A stretch of DNA of 64,000 bases from Novosphingobium chloroacetimidivorans (GTDB lineage Bacteria; Pseudomonadota; Alphaproteobacteria; Sphingomonadales; Sphingomonadaceae): NCBI RefSeq assembly GCF_014204535.1, contig NZ_JACHLR010000008.1, positions 124,001 through 188,000 of the forward strand, read 5' to 3'. Below the pieces are notes generated by a model. The model was not told the DNA's origin. It did not search any database and was given only the letters and a program-made list of their open reading frames with translations. Position numbers and translations under genes: made by a program. Of the stretch, positions 35,853 to 42,905 are shown piece by piece; position 1 is the stretch's first letter, and the number at the start of each line of letters is the position of its first letter.

Positions 35853-36614
35853 TCAGTGCGCCGCGTCCACCGCTTCGGGCGCGAGCGCACGACCATCGTG
35901 GCCGACGCCGAGATGCCGCAGCAAGAGGCGGCGTGTGGCGGCGGTGTGCTCCAGCTGCTCGATGTCATCGTCATGATGCGCGTTCGGCAGATCGGCCACG
36001 ATAACGCCTTGATCGAGGACGATGATCCGATCGGCGAGCGCAATCGCCTCGTCCACGTCATGGGTGACGAGCAGCACCGCCGGATTGTGGATGCTCACCA
36101 GCCGCTTGACCAGCCCGTGCATCTTGATCCGGGTCAGTGCGTCCAGGGCGCCGAATGGCTCGTCGGCCAGCAGCAGTTCGGGGTCGCGCACCAGCGAGCG
36201 GGCGAGGGCGACCCGCTGCTGCTCGCCGCCGGAGAGTTCGTGCGGCCAGGCGGTTTCGCGGCCGGCGAGACCCACTTCCGCCAGTGCTTTCAACCCGCGC
36301 TCCCGGGCATCCGATCCGCGCAGGCCGAGAATGACGTTGTCGATCAGGCGGCGCCAGGGGAGCAGTCGCGAGTCCTGGAACACCACCGAGATGCGCTCCG
36401 GCACGAACAAGTCCCCACTTCCGGTGGCCTCGTGGTCGAGGTCGGCGATCGCCCGCAAAAGGGTGCTCTTGCCCGATCCGCTACGGCCAAGAAGCGCGAT
36501 GAACTCGCCCGGCGCGATGTCGAGATCGAGCCCATTGAGCACGCCCTTGACAGTGAAGCGTCTAACGAGGTTTCTGACGCGCACGATCGGGCCGGTGTGC
36601 ATGGTCCCGCTCAT
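35853..36614 (-). CDS. ABC transporter ATPase, nitrate/sulfonate/taurine type (SsuB/TauB)
   Basis: 253 residues. Walker A GRSGSGKST, Q-loop SVVFQDSRLLPW, signature LSGGEQQRVALARSL and Walker B LLLADEPFGALD are all intact. It powers the permease and binding protein upstream in the same operon; its ATG overlaps the permease stop (ATGA). A sulfonate or sulfate-ester substrate is inferred from the neighbouring oxygenases. Confidence 0.9.
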   Translation of the reverse strand: MSGTMHTGPIVRVRNLVRRFTVKGVLNGLDLDIAPGEFIALLGRSGSGKSTLLRAIADLDHEATGSGDLFVPERISVVFQDSRLLPWRRLIDNVILGLRGSDARERGLKALAEVGLAGRETAWPHELSGGEQQRVALARSLVRDPELLLADEPFGALDALTRIKMHGLVKRLVSIHNPAVLLVTHDVDEAIALADRIIVLDQGVIVADLPNAHHDDDIEQLEHTAATRRLLLRHLGVGHDGRALAPEAVDAAH

Positions 36615-37516
36615 TGGCCGAGCGTCCGACGCCAGGAAAGCACCTTCCTCTCGACGAGGCGCACGGCGAAATCCGACGCTAGGCCGAGCACGGCATAGAG
36701 CAACAGGCCCACCAGCATGACGTCGGACTGCGCATAGTTGCGCGCCAGGTTGATCATGTAGCCAATGCCGCTCGTGGTGTTGATCTGCTCGACCACCACC
36801 AGGCTGACCCACGCGGCCATGACTCCGAAGCGCAGGCCCAGCATGATGCCCGGCAGGGCGCCCGGCAGCACGACGTGACGCAAGTATTCCAGATAGCTGA
36901 TGCGCATCGTCTCGGCGAGTTCGACAAAGCGCAAGTCGATCCCGCGCAGGGCATTGTGGGTGTGGACGTAGATGGGCAGGAAGACGAAGACGCCGATCAT
37001 CGTCACCTTCATGGTCTCGCCCACGCCGAACCACAGGATGAAGAAGGGGATCAAGGCCAGCGTAGGGATCGCCCGCTTAAGCTGGATGACGCTGTCGAAC
37101 AAGTAGCCGCCGACCAGGCTGAGTCCGGAGAGAAAGGCCACAGCCACACCCAGCGTGGCGCCGAAGAACAGGCCCTGGGCTGCGCGCAAGGCGGAGACGA
37201 GCACGTTGTGGTGCAGGCGGCCGTCCTGCAGCAGGTCGATGCCTGTGGTCACTGCGACCCATGGGGCGGGCAGGATGCGGCTGTCGATGAAGCCGCTGGT
37301 GGAGCCTACCGCCCAGTAGGCCAGCAGCATTGCCGGACCCAGCAGCCAACCGTAAGTCCACGCCCTTGGCAGGCCGAGGCGGTACTTGCCTCGTTGCAGC
37401 GGGGGCACGGTCGGCATGGTCTCCAGCACCGGTCTGGGGCGGTGGTAGCCCAGTCCAGGTAGAGGGCCGGGGTGCTTGGGAAAGGGCGGGTGGAGCAGTT
37501 CTGCCGTGGATGCCAT
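36611..37516 (-). CDS. ABC transporter permease, SsuC/TauC type
   Basis: 301 residues with about six membrane helices after a 50-residue cytoplasmic N-terminal extension. The EAA-like loop LAETMRISYLEYLRHVVLPG contacts the ATPase. It is the inner-membrane channel of a sulfonate/nitrate-type importer. The binding-protein gene lies 54 bp upstream on the same strand. Confidence 0.9.
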   Translation of the reverse strand: MASTAELLHPPFPKHPGPLPGLGYHRPRPVLETMPTVPPLQRGKYRLGLPRAWTYGWLLGPAMLLAYWAVGSTSGFIDSRILPAPWVAVTTGIDLLQDGRLHHNVLVSALRAAQGLFFGATLGVAVAFLSGLSLVGGYLFDSVIQLKRAIPTLALIPFFILWFGVGETMKVTMIGVFVFLPIYVHTHNALRGIDLRFVELAETMRISYLEYLRHVVLPGALPGIMLGLRFGVMAAWVSLVVVEQINTTSGIGYMINLARNYAQSDVMLVGLLLYAVLGLASDFAVRLVERKVLSWRRTLGQ

Positions 37517-37570
37517 GATCGATGGTCCTTGCTCAGCCTTCGGAAGGTGCGGCGGAGGGAAGCGGGTGCA

Positions 37571-38647
37571 CTATGACCGGCCGATCGCATCGGCGGCGAC
37601 GCGCTCGAAGCGGCGGTCGAAGATGTCGGCGGCGGGGAAGGGCGTCTTGTCCATCTCGCGGGCCATGAAGTCGATCGTCTGCTGTTCCACGGTTATGGCC
37701 TGCGTCCAGTCACGCGGGATGTCGGACCGTCCGCTCTCGCGAATGATCAGGTCGGCATCGGCGCGGCTGAGGCCCTGGTCCTGGACATAGTAGAGTTCGG
37801 CCCATTCCTTGGGATGCGTGTCGATCCAGACTTGCGCAAGAGCCCAGAGCTTGACGTAGGCCTGGATGGCGGCAGCCTTGGCAGGGTCGCGCAAGGTTTC
37901 GGTCCGCACGTAGAGCACACTCGGATCGTCGCGGAAGCTGCCGTGGCCGATGACCTTCGCGCCGTCCGCGCCGTACTTCGACAAGTAGCGGCGTGCTTGC
38001 AGGCCGGCTCCGATCGGCGCGGCGTCGATCTGCCTGGCGGCGAGCGCGCCGATGTAGGTGTCCGTCGCGGCGGGAAGATCGACGAGCGTGACCTCCTCCT
38101 GCCGGATGCCTGCCTTGGCGAGCGTACTCAGCACGACGAAACCCTGCGCCTGGCCCGGGCTGTAGGCGATGCGCTTGCCCCGGAGGTCGGCCACGTCGTG
38201 GATCGAGCTGCCCGGCGCCGTGCCGATCGTGTAGAGCGGATAGCGCCAGGGTTCGGTGCGGAAGCGCCAGGCGACGATCTTTACCGGAATGCCCACCCAC
38301 ACGCCGTGGATCGGAGGGATGTTCGCGGCAGAGCCGATGTCGAGCGCCTTGGCCTGGAACGCCTCGGTCACGCCCGGGCCACCGGTGATCTGGGCGAACT
38401 GCACCTTGAACGGCAGTTCCTTCAACCAGCCGTTGCGTTCCAGCACCTTCTGCGTCAGCGGATCGCCCACGACGAGGGTGGTTCCGGCAGGCACCTTGTC
38501 TGGGATCGGCGCGTCGAGCGAGAGGCCGGCAGCCTGCGCCGCGTCACCGCGGAACAGATGCACTAACAGCGGAATGAACGCGAGCACGACCAAGGCAATC
38601 GAGATGATCGTTCCCAGGTCACGGCCACGTATCGATCGAAGCGCCAC
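37571..38647 (-). CDS. ABC transporter substrate-binding protein, sulfonate type
   Basis: 358 residues from GTG 38647. The N-terminus has a hydrophobic segment (IISIALVVLAFIPLLVHLF) serving as signal or membrane anchor. The mature fold matches the SsuA/NrtA family: VQFAQITGGPGVTEAFQAKALDIGSAANIP and LRGKRIAYSPGQAQGF. It presents an organosulfur or related anion to the permease. It is first in the operon, so its promoter lies in 38648-38720. Confidence 0.88.
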   Translation of the reverse strand: MALRSIRGRDLGTIISIALVVLAFIPLLVHLFRGDAAQAAGLSLDAPIPDKVPAGTTLVVGDPLTQKVLERNGWLKELPFKVQFAQITGGPGVTEAFQAKALDIGSAANIPPIHGVWVGIPVKIVAWRFRTEPWRYPLYTIGTAPGSSIHDVADLRGKRIAYSPGQAQGFVVLSTLAKAGIRQEEVTLVDLPAATDTYIGALAARQIDAAPIGAGLQARRYLSKYGADGAKVIGHGSFRDDPSVLYVRTETLRDPAKAAAIQAYVKLWALAQVWIDTHPKEWAELYYVQDQGLSRADADLIIRESGRSDIPRDWTQAITVEQQTIDFMAREMDKTPFPAADIFDRRFERVAADAIGRS

Positions 38648-38883
38648 TCGAGACTCCTGTTTATCCTTTCATACTGAACTGATATGAATTGAATCGTCAA
38701 GCGCTGTTTGCAACAGCGGCGCGAAGCAGAAATAGGCTGCGATTGCTAGAGTCAGGAACTGGCGGTACGATCCACAAGGCGGGCTCGTACGTTGGGAAAA
38801 CCTACGAGGATGCTATGAAAGCCAGCTCGCAATCCGGCACTCTGACGCTCAGGCCCTCGTGGCAGGCGAGGGCCCCGCAAGGC
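38648..38883. other. Intergenic region, ABC operon promoter and Rrf2 gene end
   Basis: 236 bp. A TTGACG followed by an AT-rich stretch (38660-38695, minus strand) is the probable promoter area of the ABC operon and includes CATACTGAACTGATATG, an imperfect dyad. Near the other end a perfect 8-bp hairpin GGCCCTCG/CGAGGGCC (38852-38874) may end the Rrf2 transcript. No gene seen. Confidence 0.4.
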
Positions 38884-39327
38884 TCAGCCGTCGACTTGTG
38901 CCAGTCCGCTGGTGGCTTCCTCGCGCAAGGCGTCGGCGAGCGTGCGGTTGTCGAGGATGCTGGTGGTCTGTTCGCGCACTTCGGCGAAGAGTGCACGCAG
39001 CTGGCACAACTGCTCGTCGGTGCAGTCTTCGCAGCGTTGGTAGAAGTTACGGCTGACGCAAGGCAGCATCGCCAAGGGGCCGTCGGTGATGCGCACCACT
39101 TCGCCGAAGGTGATCAGGTCGGCCGGGCGTGCCAGCTGATAGCCGCCCATATTGCCGCGCGTGCTCTTGACCAGGCCGATCCGGCGCAAATCGGACATGA
39201 TCGATTCCAGGAACTTGCGCGGAATCTTCTCTTGTTCGGAGATCAACGAGACCTGCCGCGTCGCTCCCTTGGCTCTGGCGATATTCAGAAGAGCCTTCAG
39301 CGCATACCGGCCGCGTTGGGAAAGCAT
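38884..39327 (-). CDS. Rrf2-family regulator with Fe-S-type cysteines
   Basis: 147 residues. The winged helix is recognised from MLSQRGRYALKALLNIA and RGNMGGYQLARP. Cysteines at 90, 99, 102 and 108 (LPCVSRNFYQRCEDCTDEQLC) resemble the cluster-binding region of IscR-like Rrf2 proteins; spacing differs from IscR. Relatives include CymR-type regulators of sulfur metabolism. Its position among sulfonate-transport, rhodanese and organosulfur oxygenase genes suggests it senses sulfur or Fe-S status and controls this island. Confidence 0.85.
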   Translation of the reverse strand: MLSQRGRYALKALLNIARAKGATRQVSLISEQEKIPRKFLESIMSDLRRIGLVKSTRGNMGGYQLARPADLITFGEVVRITDGPLAMLPCVSRNFYQRCEDCTDEQLCQLRALFAEVREQTTSILDNRTLADALREEATSGLAQVDG

Positions 39328-39464
39328 GCGGAGTGGACACCTTGCAAGGTCTTGCACGCAACCGCTGGCGCGCCGACGACCGGATCGCGGCGGATATATG
39401 TCAAGCGCCAAGCCGTCGCAACCCGCAGAGCGCGTCCGGCAACGGAGCCCGCAAGGCGCACCCG

Positions 39465-39881
39465 TCAGGTCGGATGAGCGCCTGCATCGAAGCTGCCGCC
39501 GCGCTCCCAACCGGGCGGAAACCATGGCTCGCCAATGTCTTCGCGCCAGGCATGCAGGCCGCCGCGCACGTTGAAGACCCGCGTGTAGCCAAGGCTCTGC
39601 AGGCTCCACGTCGCCAGTGCGCCTCTGTTGCCTCCGGCGCAGTAGATCACCAGCGGATCGTCCTTGCTGTCCACCGCATCGGTGATCAGGTACTCGAGCC
39701 GGCCGCGGCTGAGGTGGAGAGCGCCACCAAGCGGTGGATTGCGCAGCAGTTCGTCCTCGTCGCGCACATCGATCAGCAATGCGCCTTCCGCGAGTTTGGC
39801 GCGGGCCTCGCCGGGTGAGATCTCGCGGATCCGGCGGCGCGCGCGGTCGGCGAGTTCGTGCAGGTCATGGTAGTCAGGCAT
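39465..39881 (-). CDS. Rhodanese-like sulfurtransferase
   Basis: 138 residues, cytoplasmic, single rhodanese domain. LLIDVRDEDE and the loop VIYCAGGNRGALA with catalytic Cys81 are present. It can carry a persulfide and hand sulfur on. ATG 39881 is chosen over the adjacent GTG 39884 because GGAGGG then has the better spacing. It lies 137 bp upstream of the Rrf2 regulator on the same strand. Confidence 0.88.
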   Translation of the reverse strand: MPDYHDLHELADRARRRIREISPGEARAKLAEGALLIDVRDEDELLRNPPLGGALHLSRGRLEYLITDAVDSKDDPLVIYCAGGNRGALATWSLQSLGYTRVFNVRGGLHAWREDIGEPWFPPGWERGGSFDAGAHPT

Positions 39882-40227
39882 CACGACCCTCCCGCTTGCA
39901 GGTCGCGAAAGGTGCGCGCGGCGGCATTGCGCATGCGGGCAGGTCGGTCGGTTCGTGCTTGTTCGCTTTCGTCATCGTTCGTCTCCCGGGTTCAGGAGCC
40001 ACGAGACCTGGACGTTGTCGCCTGAGTTCGTGCATCGCATCCGAGCCGCGACCGGAGGCGAATGCCTCATGCCGCAGCTCGGTTGTTCTACCATAAAGGT
40101 AGACAAGAGCCAGGCTAGATCGACTGTTGCACGGCGTAGATCGGCTTTAGCGACCGCACGAGCTGCACGGCCACGCGGACACACAGCGCCGTGGTCCCCC
40201 TGCCGGCGAGCAAGGGGACCAGACCGA
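39882..40227. other. Intergenic region with two inverted repeats
   Basis: 346 bp between rhodanese and dioxygenase genes, both minus strand. It contains TCTACC-ATAAA-GGTAGA (40087-40103), a dyad in an AT-rich patch that could be an operator in front of the rhodanese gene, and a 7-bp hairpin GGTCCCC/GGGGACC (40193-40220) directly after the dioxygenase stop that could end its transcript. Confidence 0.45.
40087..40103. promoter_or_regulatory. Dyad, putative operator upstream of rhodanese-Rrf2 genes
   Basis: Perfect 6-bp arms TCTACC and GGTAGA around ATAAA, about 205 bp upstream of the rhodanese start. The AT-rich spacer and lack of a U-run fit a protein-binding site better than a terminator. 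The binding protein is not known; the Rrf2 regulator is an obvious candidate. Confidence 0.35.
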
Positions 40228-41226
40228 TCATTGGTCGTCGAGCGTGTAGAACAAGTCGCCCGAGATCTGCTCCGAGACGTAGCCGTCCGGGCCTACCGGC
40301 GTGCTGGTGCCCACCGTAGTGCGGCGCACGATGCGCTCTTCCTCGAAGTGCTCCCAGTCGACCGGGCCCCAGTGGCTCGTCGCGCGGTTGTCCCAGACCA
40401 CGATCGAGTTCGGGCTCCAGTTGAAGCGGGCCTGGATCTGCGCCTGGCCGGCAAGCTCGTTGCGCAAGTAGGTGAGCAGCGCCTCGCTTTCGCCCTCGCT
40501 GAAGCCGTCGATGTACTTGATGAAGCCGGGGCTCAGGAACAGCGACTTGTGGCCGGTCTCCGGGTGCACGCGCACCAATGGATGGCGCGAGAGGTAGGCG
40601 CCGGTCGGGCGGCCATCGTGGCGCGGCGGGGGCGGGTAGCCGCGGAAGGCATCATCGCGGCCATGCACGGCCTTGAGGTTCTCGATCACATCGCGGAACG
40701 CGGGCGAGAGGCTGTTGTACAGCGCCTCCAGGTTGACGAACAGCGTATCGCCGCCGGCCACTGGGCCTTCGAGGATGCGCAAAAAGGTGATGTCGCTGGG
40801 ATTGGCGACGAAGGTGATGTCTGTGTGCCAGCCCCGGCCTTCCCGCGGACGACCGAAGGCGCGCAGGTGCTTCTTCTGGACGTCATCGAACACGCTGGGG
40901 CGGTCGCGCTGGACCGACTTCACGTTTTCCATGATCTGCACAGGCCCGCCGATGCGGCCGTTGGTGATCGGGTGCGCCGGAGTGACGCCGCCGAAGTAGC
41001 TGGAGAAGCGGATGTGCTGCTCGTCGGTGATCGGCTGATCGCGGAAGAACAGCACCTTGTAGCGCAGCAGCTTGCGCCGCAACTTGGCGACGGTCTGCTC
41101 GTCCAGTTCTTCGCGCAAGTCGATGCCGCTGACTTCGGCGCCGATCACGGGGGTAACTTGGGTGAACTTGAGATTGTCGATGGAGTTGACCGAGGTCTCC
41201 TCCCGTTCGAGCACATCTGTAGTCAT
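40228..41226 (-). CDS. TauD/TfdA-family alpha-ketoglutarate-dependent dioxygenase
   Basis: 332 residues. The iron ligands His134 and Asp136 lie in GWHTDITF; a distal His is in NRATSHWGP and the 2-oxoglutarate Arg is in RIVRRTTVGT. The start is similar to taurine and alkylsulfatase dioxygenases (VIGAEVSGIDL). Such enzymes release sulfite or aldehydes from sulfonates or sulfate esters. It is the second gene after the flavin monooxygenase (33-bp gap), which supports organosulfur use; the substrate is undetermined. Confidence 0.88.
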   Translation of the reverse strand: MTTDVLEREETSVNSIDNLKFTQVTPVIGAEVSGIDLREELDEQTVAKLRRKLLRYKVLFFRDQPITDEQHIRFSSYFGGVTPAHPITNGRIGGPVQIMENVKSVQRDRPSVFDDVQKKHLRAFGRPREGRGWHTDITFVANPSDITFLRILEGPVAGGDTLFVNLEALYNSLSPAFRDVIENLKAVHGRDDAFRGYPPPPRHDGRPTGAYLSRHPLVRVHPETGHKSLFLSPGFIKYIDGFSEGESEALLTYLRNELAGQAQIQARFNWSPNSIVVWDNRATSHWGPVDWEHFEEERIVRRTTVGTSTPVGPDGYVSEQISGDLFYTLDDQ

Positions 41227-41259
41227 GGTCTGCTCCTCTTCATCGTATTGGTACTGAAA

Positions 41260-42624
41260 TCAGGCTGCGTCCTCACGGGCCTCGGCGGCGGCAAGCGCGT
41301 AGCTGTTGGCGGGACGCTCCAGGCCAAGGTTTTCCCGCAAGGTCGTGCCTTCGTATTCGGTGCGGAACAGGCCGCGGCGCTGCAGGATCGGCACGACCTG
41401 GTCGACGAAGTCGGCAAGGCAGTTGGGAAGGATCGGGGGCATGATGTTGAAGCCGTCGGCCGCGCCTTGCTCGAACCATAATTGGATCGCATCGGCGGTC
41501 TGCTCCGGCGTGCCGACGAAGACGCGATGGCCGCGTGCCGTCGCCAGAGTGCGGTAGAGTTCGAGCAAGGTCGGCTGCTCGCGCTCGACGTAGTCGGTGA
41601 CGAGCTTGAGCCGGCTCTTGTTGCCGTTGGTCTCGGTGGGCAGCGGCGGCGCCGTGTCGTCGAGCGAATAGGCGCTGAGGTCGGCGCCCTGGTAGTGGCG
41701 CGTGAGGATGTTCCAGGCGGTGTCGGGATGGACGAGGGACTGGATCTCCTCGTAGTTCGCCTTGGCCTCGGCCTCGCTGCCGCCGAGCACGGGGAAGATG
41801 CCCGGCATGATCAGCAGTTGCTCCGGGCTGCGGCCGAAGCGCGGCAGGCGGCCTTTGACGTCGGCGTAGAACTCCTGTGCGTCCTCCAGTGTCAGGTTGG
41901 CGGTGAAGATCACCTCCGACGTGCGGGCGGCGAGATCGCGGCCAGCTTCGGACGCGCCGGCCTGCACGATCACCGGGTAGCCCTGCGGCGGCCGGCCGAC
42001 GTTCAGCAGCCCACGGACGTTGAAGTGCGCGCCTTCGAATTCGATCGAATGCACCTTGTCCGGATCGACGTAGATGCCGCTGGCCTTGTCTCGGACGAAG
42101 GCATCGTCCTCGTACGTGTCCCAGAGCGCCTTGGTGATGGCCAGGAACTCCTCGGCGCGCTCGTAGCGGAGCGCGTGATCGGGGTGCCGGTCCAAACCGA
42201 AATTCGCCGCCACATCGGCGCCGGTGGTGACCACGTTCCACGCTGCGCGCCCGCCTGAGATCCAGTCGAGCGACGCGAACTTGCGCGCGAGGGTATAGGG
42301 ATCCTCGTAAGTCGTGGAGGCGGTGGCGACGAACCCGACATGCTCTGTCACCTGGCTGAGCGCGGCCCAGAGCGTCACCGGCTCGAACTTGGCGCCTTGC
42401 GAGCTGCGCGCGAGGGCCTCGGGTTCGGCCTTGAGGCCCGCGCCGGGGCTGTCGGCGACGAAGACCATGTCGAGCTTGCCGCGCTCTGCCGTCTGCGCGA
42501 GCTCGCGATAGTGGGCGATGTTGAGCCCGGCGTCGGCCTGGGAGGCAGGGTGGCGCCAGGCGGCGGCGTGATGGCCGCTCGCCATCAGGAACGCGCCGAG
42601 GCGCAGCTTGCGGGATTGGGTCAT
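41260..42624 (-). CDS. FMN-dependent monooxygenase, NtaA/SnaA/DszA family
   Basis: 454 residues, luciferase-like fold. Family segments: LRLGAFLMASGHHAAAWRHP, FVADSPG, SLDWISGGRAAWNVVTT and GYPVIVQAGASEAGRDLAA. These two-component oxygenases use FMNH2 to open or desulfurise compounds such as dibenzothiophene sulfone, dimethyl sulfone or nitrilotriacetate. No flavin reductase is next to it. ATG 42624 is used because AGGAGG precedes it and the family similarity begins there. It is first in a two-gene operon with the TauD-like gene. Confidence 0.87.
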   Translation of the reverse strand: MTQSRKLRLGAFLMASGHHAAAWRHPASQADAGLNIAHYRELAQTAERGKLDMVFVADSPGAGLKAEPEALARSSQGAKFEPVTLWAALSQVTEHVGFVATASTTYEDPYTLARKFASLDWISGGRAAWNVVTTGADVAANFGLDRHPDHALRYERAEEFLAITKALWDTYEDDAFVRDKASGIYVDPDKVHSIEFEGAHFNVRGLLNVGRPPQGYPVIVQAGASEAGRDLAARTSEVIFTANLTLEDAQEFYADVKGRLPRFGRSPEQLLIMPGIFPVLGGSEAEAKANYEEIQSLVHPDTAWNILTRHYQGADLSAYSLDDTAPPLPTETNGNKSRLKLVTDYVEREQPTLLELYRTLATARGHRVFVGTPEQTADAIQLWFEQGAADGFNIMPPILPNCLADFVDQVVPILQRRGLFRTEYEGTTLRENLGLERPANSYALAAAEAREDAA

Positions 42625-42667
42625 GGGATCAGGAACCTCCTGGCGACGCGATGTCGTGCCTAGAGGT

Positions 42668-42680
42668 TTCATATCCTACT
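42668..42680 (-). promoter_or_regulatory. AGTAGGATATGAA motif, candidate regulatory element
   Basis: On the minus strand AGTAGGATATGAA lies about 44 bp before the flavin monooxygenase start. Nearly the same sequence (AGTAGGA-ATGAA, 42857-42868) lies about 38 bp before the divergent TonB receptor gene. Shared sequence and distance suggest a common operator or promoter core. Confidence 0.35.
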
Positions 42681-42856
42681 TAGTGAGTCAAGATTGATCG
42701 TGTGTGTGTTGATGGAGTAGCGGCGGCAGCGCTAAATGACGAAGCTTTTCAGTGTTATCCGATGTTTCCCATGGCGGCGCTCAGCGGATCGGGCGGCTGG
42801 CGCGACGGATAAGAAAATCTAGCCAAGCCCAAACCAGATTTAAACTACACCAACTC

Positions 42857-42868
42857 AGTAGGAATGAA
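42857..42868 (+). promoter_or_regulatory. AGTAGGAATGAA motif, candidate regulatory element
   Basis: Plus-strand partner of the motif at 42668-42680, preceded in both cases by an ACT (ACTC/ACTA) triplet. It sits 37 bp before the preferred start of the TonB-dependent receptor. Confidence 0.35.
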
Positions 42869-42905
42869 TATGCCTATTGTGACGACAACTTGAGGGGGAA
42901 TGACC